In this document: positions 56,953-64,000 of the stretch, piece by piece
Layout of the letters: the number at the start of each line of letters is the position of its first letter
How positions within the stretch are numbered: the stretch's first letter is position 1
Source: Serratia sp. UGAL515B_01
GTDB taxonomy: Bacteria; Pseudomonadota; Gammaproteobacteria; Enterobacterales; Enterobacteriaceae
DNA length: 64,000 nt
Direction: 5' to 3'
Assembly: GCF_033095805.1 (NCBI RefSeq)
Contig: NZ_CP109901.1
Location: 2,046,001 to 2,110,000 of the forward strand
Program-made: the position numbers and the translations under genes
Notes under the pieces: model-generated
Told to the model about the DNA's origin: nothing
The model's input: only the letters and a program-made list of their open reading frames with translations
The model's database searches: none

Positions 56953-58368
56953 TCACGCATTTTTTAGCATCCAGTCAATTTCGGTCTCCGTCACCAACCT
57001 TTCGAACTGCATCAATTCCCCCATTTTACAAGCGTGATAAACGTACGAGAAACGTTCGCCCAGGTAATGTGTCAGTTCTTTTTGATGCTGGAACTCATAC
57101 AGAGCATCGCTTTGGCGGATCGGAAATGCTAATCCTTCCTGTTCTAATCCATTGCCATTAACCTGTTTAGGCAACGGTAATTCCGTATCTAGCCCGTACA
57201 GCATACCTGCCAGGATCGCTGCAACCACCAGGTAAGGGTTGGCATCCGCACCTGCAACACGATATTCAACGCGGTGATTTTCCGCATCGCTGCAGGGAAT
57301 TCGCAGTGCCACTGTACGATTGTTATACCCCCAAGAAGCCTGACAGGGCACATACATGCCGGGTTGGAACCGACGGAAAGCATTCACATTAGGCGCCAAC
57401 AGGGCCATTGAGGCAGGCATCAGGGTGATCATTCCAGCTAGCACCCGTTTAAGCAGCGCCGAATCTTCTCCCTCACTGTCGGCAAACAGATTCTTGCCTG
57501 CACTGTCTATCATGCTGATATGGACATGCATTCCGCTGCCCGCATAGTCAGCGTAAGGCTTGGCCATAAAGGTTGCATGCATGCCGTGATGTTCAGCAAC
57601 CTGCCGTACCAACCGCTTCAGCCCTAAGGCATGATCGCAAGCTTGCAACACATTATCGGTATGATTCAGATTCACTTCGAACTGGCCCGGAGAAGCTTCA
57701 GCCACCACCCCATCCGCAGGTAAACCTTGCAACTTAGCCAAGGTATCAATATCGTTCAACACGTCCACAAAATTATTCAGATTATCCAGCGAGTAAACCT
57801 GGCTCTGCACGCTACGCTCTTGAGTACCCGGTGCGCAAGGTGGTTGCAGGTCACCTTGTGGATCCCGCTGTCGGTCGATCAGATAAAACTCTAACTCTAC
57901 CGCCACCACAGGGAATAATCCGCGTTGGCGTAAAGCCTGCCATATTCGGTTGAGAACGTTGCGGGGTTCAACATCAAATGGCGTACCATCTTCATCCAGC
58001 ATGGTCAGCAACACCTGCCCAATGTGTTCTGGGTCTGCTGCAGAAGGCGTTAGCGTGCCAGAAATAGGCATACAGATCCGATCAGGCTCCCCTAATTCCT
58101 GTCCTAGACCAGCTTCTTCAACAACATTGCCAAGAATGTCCATGGCGAATACCGAAGCAGGGAAATAGCACCCCTTTTCTATTTTTTTTAAACCGGAGAC
58201 GGGGATACGTTTACCGCGAAAGGAACCATTAAGGTCAGTGAGAAGGATATCGATGTATTGTGTTGCAGGATGGCGTTCCAAATAGTGAGTCACCTCAAGT
58301 TGGAACGCGCTACTTCGCCTTTCTTCATGCTGTGCTAAATCTTTAACTACTGCGCTATTGGTTTGCAT
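56953..58368 (-). CDS. puuA: Second gamma-glutamylputrescine synthetase PuuA2
   Basis: A 471-residue paralog of the PuuA at 20393-21811; most positions match by eye, including LLTDLNGSFRGKRIPVSG, VAVELEFYLIDRQRD, AGSGMHVHISMID, APNVNAFRRFQPGMY and the C-terminal TETEIDWMLKNA. All glutamine-synthetase-fold motifs are intact, so it should be active. It is divergent from puuR2 behind a control region copied from the first locus. Having two copies may separate low- and high-putrescine responses or the response to other diamines; that is speculation. Confidence 0.93.
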   Translation of the reverse strand: MQTNSAVVKDLAQHEERRSSAFQLEVTHYLERHPATQYIDILLTDLNGSFRGKRIPVSGLKKIEKGCYFPASVFAMDILGNVVEEAGLGQELGEPDRICMPISGTLTPSAADPEHIGQVLLTMLDEDGTPFDVEPRNVLNRIWQALRQRGLFPVVAVELEFYLIDRQRDPQGDLQPPCAPGTQERSVQSQVYSLDNLNNFVDVLNDIDTLAKLQGLPADGVVAEASPGQFEVNLNHTDNVLQACDHALGLKRLVRQVAEHHGMHATFMAKPYADYAGSGMHVHISMIDSAGKNLFADSEGEDSALLKRVLAGMITLMPASMALLAPNVNAFRRFQPGMYVPCQASWGYNNRTVALRIPCSDAENHRVEYRVAGADANPYLVVAAILAGMLYGLDTELPLPKQVNGNGLEQEGLAFPIRQSDALYEFQHQKELTHYLGERFSYVYHACKMGELMQFERLVTETEIDWMLKNA

Positions 58369-58470
58369 ACATCACCCGCCATTGTGCTCTTGGGAATGCT
58401 TTAACTGCCCGACTCAATACATAGTTTATTTTTCTGCAAAATGCGCCAAAATCAGGCGCTCGAAATAACA

Positions 58471-58578
58471 TCCACATTATGAAACATAGCTTTAACATAA
58501 ACGCTTTGCAAATATTGCAAATACGTTTATTTATCCGCCACACACTGCTAAATTTATAATATATTGACCAAAAAGGCG
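58471..58578. promoter_or_regulatory. puuA2/puuR2 divergent control region
   Basis: Contains TCCACATTATGAAACATAG (58471-58489), TTTGCAAAT and CTGCTAAATTTATAATATATTG...AAAAGGCG (58545-58578). These align in order with 21893-22002 before puuA/puuD. Probable PuuR binding region by inference. Confidence 0.6.
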
Positions 58579-58626
58579 TTATTTGCATTTTTATCACACC
58601 GAATTTAGAGCACCGAAGCGCTGGCT

Positions 58627-58680
58627 ATGGGCAATATATTTTCCAATCGTATTCAAACTGACGGTATCATGCCGTGTTGA
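58627..58680 (+). pseudogene. puuD: Vestige of puuD (first codons) upstream of puuR2
   Basis: ATGGGCAATATATTT matches the first bases of intact puuD (ATGGCCAATATATTT at 22050), lies 49 bp after the conserved control block (48 bp in the first locus), and runs into a stop after 17 codons (start MGNIFSNRIQ). The following 71 bp reach puuR2, whose start context (ATGAGCGAAGTCAGC) matches the puuD-puuR junction. So almost all of puuD has been deleted. Confidence 0.7.
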
Positions 58681-58751
58681 TACTCCCCCGGCAGATAGCC
58701 TACTCCGGGGATTACTGCCGTCTGTCACTCCAATCAAAAGGAACTACCGCT

Positions 58752-59309
58752 ATGAGCGAAGTCAGCTTGGCACCAGGCAAGCGCCTGTCTCAGATCCGTC
58801 AACAGTTGGGTTTGTCGCAGCGTAGGGTCGCCGAACTGTCCGGATTAACCCACAGTACCATCAGTACGATTGAACAGGATAAAGTGAGCCCTGCTATCAG
58901 CACGCTGCAGAAACTGCTAAAGGTCTATGGGTTATCGTTGTCTGAGTTTTTTGCAGAACCTGAGCCACTCGATGAACCCAAAGTGGTAATCGAGCCGGAG
59001 GATCTGATCGAGATTGGTAGCCAAGGCGTTTCCATGAGGTTGGTGCATAATGGCAGTCCAACACGCAGCCTGGCTATGATGCTAGAAACCTATCAGCCAG
59101 GTACAACCACTGGCGAGAAACTAAAACATCAGGGTGAAGAGATAGGTACGCTGCTTGAAGGGGAAATCATGTTGACGGTTAACGGCCGAAGCTATCTGCT
59201 GAGAGCGGGCCAAAGCTATGCGATCAATACCAGTATGCCCCATAGCTTTAGCAATACTTCAACACAGGTTTGCAAAATTATCAGCGCCCACACGCCAACC
59301 ACTTTCTGA
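58752..59309 (+). CDS. puuR: Second Puu-type repressor PuuR2
   Basis: A 185-residue paralog of PuuR at 22808-23365, same length and domain order: HTH (LSQIRQQLGLSQRRVAELSG, THSTISTIEQDKVSPAIST) and cupin (GEEIGTLLEGEIMLTVNGR, SYAINTSMPHSFSNTST). AAAGGAA sits 8 nt before the ATG; an upstream in-frame ATG at 58674 has no ribosome site. The DNA-recognition helices are nearly identical in both, so the two repressors probably share operators across both loci. Confidence 0.93.
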   Translation: MSEVSLAPGKRLSQIRQQLGLSQRRVAELSGLTHSTISTIEQDKVSPAISTLQKLLKVYGLSLSEFFAEPEPLDEPKVVIEPEDLIEIGSQGVSMRLVHNGSPTRSLAMMLETYQPGTTTGEKLKHQGEEIGTLLEGEIMLTVNGRSYLLRAGQSYAINTSMPHSFSNTSTQVCKIISAHTPTTF

Positions 59310-59348
59310 AACCCGTCACATTGACGGGGAAGAAACCAAGCAGAAGTA

Positions 59349-59381
59349 AAAAAGCCCGTCCTCTGTGCCGTCGGGCTTTTT
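59349..59381 (+). terminator. Terminator after puuR2
   Basis: Perfect 10-bp stem AAAAAGCCCG / CGGGCTTTTT with a 13-nt loop, about 40 bp after the puuR2 stop codon. The T-run is part of the right arm. Confidence 0.9.
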
Positions 59382-59395
59382 GGCGCATCCCTCCA

Positions 59396-59489
59396 GGCTA
59401 GTCCATTTCAATGCGTTGCTGCGTTGTTTGTCCACCAAACCTCACGTCTTGTCTTATCGCCAGCAGCGCTCTCGTACAATTAAAGAGCC
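59396..59489 (+). repeat. Dispersed repeat copy B
   Basis: A shorter copy of the sequence at 9981-10108, with shared blocks GGCTAG, CCATTT, TTGCT, GTTGTTTG, CCAAAC, CACG, CTTG, AGCGCTC and TAAAGA. It follows directly after a terminator; copy A lies in a gene-free stretch. Confidence 0.5.
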
Positions 59490-59702
59490 CTGTCCTTGTG
59501 TAACGGAACTATTCTGACACCATAAACCAGCGGCGTGATGGTGATTCGTCTTGTCGCAGATCGCCATGTTGAGAAATGTTGTAAAAACAGACTCAACATT
59601 CACTTACATCAAAAAGGGACAAACGCCCCAGTACACAAACCTGTTGTGCTGATTTATTTTCCTGACTTTCTCTGTAGTTCCAAGCCATTAAAAAACGGTT
59701 AC

Positions 59703-59727
59703 GCAAATGATATGAGTTATCATTTGC
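59703..59727. promoter_or_regulatory. Fur-box-like inverted repeat before cirA
   Basis: GCAAATGATA-TGAGT-TATCATTTGC, a perfect 10-bp inverted repeat containing ATGATA/TATCAT hexamers as in Fur boxes. It lies 145 bp before the cirA start. Iron repression of this receptor is expected from the family; the site assignment is inference. Confidence 0.7.
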
Positions 59728-59871
59728 ATTTACATTCATATTAAATTCCTTACAATGCCCTGACGCTTTACCTGTGGAATAGAAACCCTATTGGGTAGCG
59801 TTAAATAATTTACTTTTAAATCAATTAACTAACAGAGTCTCTGTTAACCTCAGGCCAGGAATGTTTCTATC

Positions 59872-61857
59872 ATGGAAAAAACAAACTACAACACGTTGTT
59901 GGCACTCGTCCTCGCTACACTTGCCAGCAGCGGCGTGATTGCGGCTCAGCAAGATACAATGGTGGTCACCGCCTCCGGTTTCCAGCAAAGAATTCAAGAT
60001 TCAGCGGCATCGATTTCAGTGATACCACGTCAGCAGCTTGAAACCAGAGCTTATCGCGACGTAACCGATGCACTGAAAGACGTACCAGGCGTTGTCATTA
60101 CTGGCGGTGCCAGCAGCAGCGATATCAGCATTCGTGGCATGTCCTCCAAGTACACACTTATCCTAGTGGATGGCAAACGCGTGGATACCCGAGGTACACG
60201 CCCAAACAGCGATAACTCAGGCATCGAGCAAGGCTGGCTGCCTCCGCTACAAGCGATTGAGCGTATTGAAGTTGTACGTGGCCCCATGTCCTCCCTCTAT
60301 GGCTCTGATGCCATGGGCGGCGTGATTAACATCATCACACGCAAAACCTCCACGACCAAAGGCTGGACAGGTTCTCTTCAAGGTGAAACCACCTTCCAGG
60401 AACATCGTGATTCTGGGGATATTTTCCAGACTAACGCCTTTGCCTCTGGAGCGTTAATTGAAGGATTACTTGGCCTGAGGATTAATGGCCTGCTCTCAAA
60501 ACGTGTTGAAGATCACATTGTTAACGGTTTTAACGAACAACAAATGCGCAGTGGCACTGCCGTGTTCCGTCTGACGCCGGACGAGAAGAATGACTTTGAC
60601 TTTGAAATTGGTCGTTCGCTGCAAGATCGTAACAGTAATCCGGGTAAATCCGTCAGACTGGAACAATGCAATAGGGGTATATGCAAGCCAAATACCTCTA
60701 GCGAAAATCTTTACACCCGAACCCACTACTCCCTTACCCATAACGGTTATTACGATTTCGGTAACAGTACCAGCTACATTCAGCGTGAAGAAAGTAATAA
60801 TCCAGGACGAGATATGATGATGTACAACACCATCTTCAATACTCAGACGCAATTTGATCTTGGTGCACACCTACTTAACCTTGGCGGTCAGTATCGTTAT
60901 GAAAAACTTGCCGATGGCGGTAATCAGCTTGAAGCTGCCGACGGGTTAAACCAGCTAACTCGCTGGAGTTGGGCACTGTTTGCCGAGGACGAATGGGCCT
61001 TAACCAATGATTTTAGCCTGACTGGCGGGCTGCGCATGGACCAGGATGAGAACTACGGCAATCATTGGACACCAAGAGTCTACGGTGTATGGCACCTGAC
61101 CGAGCGGTGGACACTTAAAGGCGGCTTATCTGCAGGTTATCGTTCACCGGATCTGCGTCAATCCTCCGCTTACTGGGGGCAAATAACGGGAGGCGGAGTA
61201 AGCCGGGGGATTATTGTCGGCAACCCGGAGTTGAAACCAGAAAAAAGTCTGAGCCAGGAAATTGCGCTTTTATGGGATAATCAACAGGGGCTGAACGCGG
61301 GTATCACGCTGTTTAACACCGATTTTAAAGACAAAATCACCGAAGTACGTCGTTGCAATAACGTGAACGACCCTGCCTGTACCATTGGTAATACCCATTA
61401 TGATTTCATCAGCGATCGCGTTAACGTGGATGAAGCCAATATGCGTGGGATTGAAGCCACCGCAGGATGGGACATTACTCAAGATTGGACGTTAACGGCC
61501 AACTATACCCTGACAGACTCTGAACAAAAAAGTGGGCCGTTCAAGGGTAAGGCACTGAACCAAATGCCGAAGCACATGATTAACACCGTGCTGGACTGGC
61601 AAGCAACGCAAAATGTCAGCCTATGGTCACGGGTCAACTTCCGTAGCGAGACTTCTGAATACCTTAGCCGTACCTCAATGGCAACCAGTACTCCGTCCTA
61701 CACCTTTGTCGACGCAGGCATGAGCTATAAGGTAAACAAAAACCTGCAGGTCAGCGGCGGTGTTTATAACATTCTGGATAAGACAGTGGATTATGAGAAT
61801 TTCAACACCACGTTGGATGGCCGCCGCTACACCGTCGGTTTGACTTACAATTTCTAA
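59872..61857 (+). CDS. cirA: TonB-dependent siderophore receptor, CirA-type
   Basis: A 661-residue outer-membrane receptor for catecholate siderophores. A signal peptide (LLALVLATLASSGVIAA) precedes the TonB box DTMVVTAS. The plug domain spans about 45-155 (ISVIPRQQLE, GVVITGGASSSDISIRG, LVDGKRVDTRG, VVRGPMSSLYGSDAMGGV). A 22-strand barrel follows and ends GLTYNF. The order cirA-lysP-yeiE is that of E. coli, which supports naming it cirA. Two loops carry cysteine pairs (CNRGIC and RRCNN...PAC). A related IroN/FepA-type receptor is the alternative reading. Confidence 0.85.
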   Translation: MEKTNYNTLLALVLATLASSGVIAAQQDTMVVTASGFQQRIQDSAASISVIPRQQLETRAYRDVTDALKDVPGVVITGGASSSDISIRGMSSKYTLILVDGKRVDTRGTRPNSDNSGIEQGWLPPLQAIERIEVVRGPMSSLYGSDAMGGVINIITRKTSTTKGWTGSLQGETTFQEHRDSGDIFQTNAFASGALIEGLLGLRINGLLSKRVEDHIVNGFNEQQMRSGTAVFRLTPDEKNDFDFEIGRSLQDRNSNPGKSVRLEQCNRGICKPNTSSENLYTRTHYSLTHNGYYDFGNSTSYIQREESNNPGRDMMMYNTIFNTQTQFDLGAHLLNLGGQYRYEKLADGGNQLEAADGLNQLTRWSWALFAEDEWALTNDFSLTGGLRMDQDENYGNHWTPRVYGVWHLTERWTLKGGLSAGYRSPDLRQSSAYWGQITGGGVSRGIIVGNPELKPEKSLSQEIALLWDNQQGLNAGITLFNTDFKDKITEVRRCNNVNDPACTIGNTHYDFISDRVNVDEANMRGIEATAGWDITQDWTLTANYTLTDSEQKSGPFKGKALNQMPKHMINTVLDWQATQNVSLWSRVNFRSETSEYLSRTSMATSTPSYTFVDAGMSYKVNKNLQVSGGVYNILDKTVDYENFNTTLDGRRYTVGLTYNF

Positions 61858-61874
61858 TCGCTAGCCGCATAGAT

Positions 61875-61898
61875 AAGGGCCGCAAAATTGCGGCCCTT
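61875..61898. terminator. Terminator between cirA and lysP
   Basis: AAGGGCCGCAA / GCGGCCCTT-type stem with an AATT-centred loop, followed by TATATTG on the plus strand and T-rich sequence on the minus. It serves the two converging genes. Confidence 0.8.
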
Positions 61899-61923
61899 TA
61901 TATTGTTGACGCTAAGTAGCAGC

Positions 61924-63402
61924 TTACTTGATATCCATTTTCGGGAATTCCATTTCACTGTACTTCACCACGCGGGTACCACGTGTAAACTTATAGCCAA
62001 ACCAGATAATCAGGAACAGAGGAATGCCAATGTAGGTTGCTGTCACACCATACCAGTCAATCTTGTCTTCCAGGAATGCCTGGTAGTTTTGCCCCAATGT
62101 GATAATCAAACACAGCACGAAAGCAAACATCGGCCCTAGCGGGAAGAAACCAGAACGGTATGGCAGATCGTTAAGATCAAGCCCTTTCAGCACATAGCCA
62201 CGACGGAAACGGTAATGGCTGATAGCGATCCCCAACCAAGCGATAAAACCCGTCATACCTGAGGTATTCAACAACCATAGATAGACAGACTGATTACCAA
62301 ACATGGAGCTGAGAAAGCACAGCGCAGCAACTACGGTGGTAGCATACAACGCATTACGCGGTACCCCGCCTTTCGACAGTTTGGCGAAAATGCGCGGAGC
62401 TTTACCTTCTGAAGCCAGCGTGAACAACATGCGAGTAGAAGCGTACATGCCTGAGTTTCCGGCAGACAGTACCGCGGTCAAGATCACCGCGTTCATCACC
62501 GCCGCCGCAGACAACAGCCCAGCGTGTTGGAATACCAGCGTGAACGGGCTAACGCTGATATCTTTCACGTCATTGCGCAGCAGGTTTGGATCGGTGTAAG
62601 GGATGATCAGGCTGATGATCAAAATGGCAAAAATATAGAACAACAAAATACGCCAAAAGACTTGACGCACCGCACGGGGAATATTTTTGCCCGGATCTTC
62701 AGACTCCCCTGCCGCAATACCGATCAGTTCGGTCCCCTGGAAAGAAAAGCCAACGATCATTGCCACCCCTATCATTGCCGAAAATCCCCCGGCAAAGGGC
62801 GCATCATCGATAGTCCAGTTTTGCCAGCCAGCATTCTCCCCGCCTTTCAGGATACCGAAAATCATCAGTACACCAAGTACAATAAAGATAATGACCGTGC
62901 TCACTTTGATCAGTGAGAACCAATATTCTGCCTCACCAAAGCCCTTGACCGAGATGTAGTTCAACATAAACATCAAGCCCAGGAACAACGCACTCCAGAT
63001 CCAGCCCGGCGTTTCAGGGAACCAATAGTTCATCACCAATTGCGATGCCACCAGGTCAACCGCAATGGTAACCGCCCAGTTGTACCAATAGTTCCACCCC
63101 AGTGCAAAGCCAAAGCCCTCCTCAACATACTTGGCACCATAGGTAGAGAACGAACCGGAAACGGGCATGAACGCAGCCAACTCACCCAAGCTGGTCATCA
63201 GGAAGTAGACCATCAAGCCGATCAAGGCATAAGAAAGGAGCGCCCCTCCAGGGCCTGCCTGGGAAACCGTAGCCCCCGAAGCAACAAACAAGCCGGTACC
63301 AATGGAACCCCCGATGGCAATCATGGTTAAGTGGCGCGCTTTCAACTCGCGCCGCAATCCGGGGGCTTGCTGCCCCACTGTTTTTATATCTTGCTGAGCC
63401 AT
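61924..63402 (-). CDS. lysP: Lysine-specific permease LysP
   Basis: APC-family lysine/proton symporter with 12 helices; in E. coli it also controls CadC. Starting at MAQQDIKTVGQQAPGLRREL (ATG 63400-63402) gives 492 residues (489 in E. coli); a longer frame upstream adds 31 non-conserved residues. Core blocks match almost completely: RHLTMIAIGGSIGTGLFVAS, GALLSYALIGLMVYFLMTSL, NYWYNWAVTIAVDLVASQLV, SFQGTELIGIAAGESEDPGK and AGNSGMYASTRMLFTLASEG. Confidence 0.97.
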   Translation of the reverse strand: MAQQDIKTVGQQAPGLRRELKARHLTMIAIGGSIGTGLFVASGATVSQAGPGGALLSYALIGLMVYFLMTSLGELAAFMPVSGSFSTYGAKYVEEGFGFALGWNYWYNWAVTIAVDLVASQLVMNYWFPETPGWIWSALFLGLMFMLNYISVKGFGEAEYWFSLIKVSTVIIFIVLGVLMIFGILKGGENAGWQNWTIDDAPFAGGFSAMIGVAMIVGFSFQGTELIGIAAGESEDPGKNIPRAVRQVFWRILLFYIFAILIISLIIPYTDPNLLRNDVKDISVSPFTLVFQHAGLLSAAAVMNAVILTAVLSAGNSGMYASTRMLFTLASEGKAPRIFAKLSKGGVPRNALYATTVVAALCFLSSMFGNQSVYLWLLNTSGMTGFIAWLGIAISHYRFRRGYVLKGLDLNDLPYRSGFFPLGPMFAFVLCLIITLGQNYQAFLEDKIDWYGVTATYIGIPLFLIIWFGYKFTRGTRVVKYSEMEFPKMDIK

Positions 63403-63540
63403 TCTTACCCTATCTGCTCTTAAAAAATGAGGCCGGATTGTAGCAAATACCGTTGAGTGCACTAGTGACATCGCTCTGATATAAGATAGCTTCATAATCC
63501 AGCCACAATTATTAGTGGGTAATGTACTTAATCCCTCATA

Positions 63541-64000
63541 TTACCCAGGCTCAATGCAGTAGCTGAGAAAACGTTGCAATGCGTTTGAAATGTGCTTTTG
63601 CCGATGCTGGATAAGGTATAGGGTCCGCTTAAGGGGAGGTAAGGGTATTTTCAATTCCACCAATACACCGCTCTCAAGTTGTTCCTCTATCACACGGCGT
63701 GATAAACAACTGATACCAATACCGTGACGAACCGCATGCTTAATCGCTTCAGAATTTCCCAACTCCATGACCAAATGAAAATTGGGCAAGTGCGCCAATA
63801 ACAAATGATCAAGCACTTCCCGTGTACCAGAACCACGCTCACGCAGGATCCAAGGTGCACTTGACAACGCCTCCAGGGACAATGGCTTGTCTATTAGCGG
63901 ATTATCAGGAGCAGCAAACACAACCAATTCATCCTCAAGCCATGACTGCGTCACTAATTCCGGCATATGACACGGCCCTTCTATCAGCCCAAGATCAACA
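63541..64000 (-). CDS. yeiE: LysR-type regulator YeiE, N-terminus outside window
   Basis: The last 152 complete codons of a LysR-type regulator; the frame is open to the window edge. Only the substrate-binding domain is visible ([11 protein letters not shown] at the edge, [54 protein letters not shown]). The LysR HTH is missing because it is outside. Synteny with lysP and cirA and the sequence LGLIEGP...LEDELVVF fit YeiE, a regulator linked to iron limitation and sulfite tolerance in enterobacteria. The methionine inside the frame at 63966 is not a start. Confidence 0.9.
   Translation of the reverse strand, partial: VDLGLIEGPCHMPELVTQSWLEDELVVFAAPDNPLIDKPLSLEALSSAPWILRERGSGTREVLDHLLLAHLPNFHLVMELGNSEAIKHAVRHGIGISCLSRRVIEEQLESGVLVELKIPLPPLKRTLYLIQHRQKHISNALQRFLSYCIEPG

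Larger units (their letters stand above)
59310..59871. other. Intergenic region between puuR2 and cirA
   Basis: Contains a terminator (59349-59381), dispersed repeat copy B (59396-59489) and a Fur-box-like inverted repeat (59703-59727). The 69-codon frame at 59535-59744 runs through that site and is not credible. Confidence 0.65.

Noticed and set aside
58674..58751. Upstream extension of PuuR2 from the ATG at 58674
   Set aside because: The extra 26 residues lie in the region of the deleted puuD, have no ribosome site, and the 185-residue form matches PuuR exactly in length.
59535..59744. A 69-codon frame upstream of cirA
   Set aside because: It overlaps the Fur-like site and expected promoter; its His/Lys-rich product matches nothing I recognise.

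Overview
The window is chromosomal DNA from an Enterobacterales bacterium, most like the Serratia/Yersinia group. Support for this is the E. coli-like core synteny (prc-proQ, msrC, letA-letB, rsmF; yeeX and sbcB; cirA-lysP-yeiE), several ERIC elements, and two puu loci. Base composition looks close to 50% GC by eye. I see no rRNA, tRNA, CRISPR array, transposase or phage gene. Species cannot be fixed from this window.

Layout. 1-11051: core genes (prc, proQ, msrC, letAB, rsmF), a C39-like/ASCH gene pair, and two very small genes (yniD-like and fumD-like) in a sparse stretch. 11080-16169: a histidine-utilisation locus (hutD-hutF, hutC, hutI-hutG) of the type that converts formiminoglutamate through HutF and HutG; hutH and hutU are not here. 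16261-18361: tsx and yddG. 18894-26168: a complete putrescine uptake and gamma-glutamylation locus (puuP, puuA, puuD, puuR, puuC, puuB). 26426-28039: a zinc-ribbon microprotein and dsdA. 28549-32065: a four-gene MCE lipid-transport operon distinct from letAB. 32419-36061: yeeX, an SDR reductase and sbcB.

36258-54788 is the most distinctive accessory region. It is a divergent cluster that I read as a beta-1,2-glucan (sophoro-oligosaccharide) utilisation system. It encodes two exported glycoamylase-fold (GH144-like) hydrolases, an outer-membrane barrel, a CUT1 ABC importer (binding protein, two permeases, ATPase), a cytosolic GH94 phosphorylase of the 1,2-beta-oligoglucan phosphorylase type, a cytosolic GH3 beta-glucosidase, a LacI-type repressor and an unrecognised single-TM protein. 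Two LacI-type palindromes lie in the divergent control region. The inferred route is: glucan cut outside the inner membrane, oligosaccharides imported, chain phosphorolysed to glucose-1-phosphate, residual disaccharide hydrolysed to glucose. An autotransporter gene follows, with uncertain connection.

55037-59309 is a second polyamine locus (plaP, puuA2, puuR2). Its divergent control region is collinear with that of the first puu locus and still holds the first codons of a lost puuD. The window ends with a CirA-type TonB receptor behind a likely Fur site, lysP, and a partial yeiE cut by the window edge.
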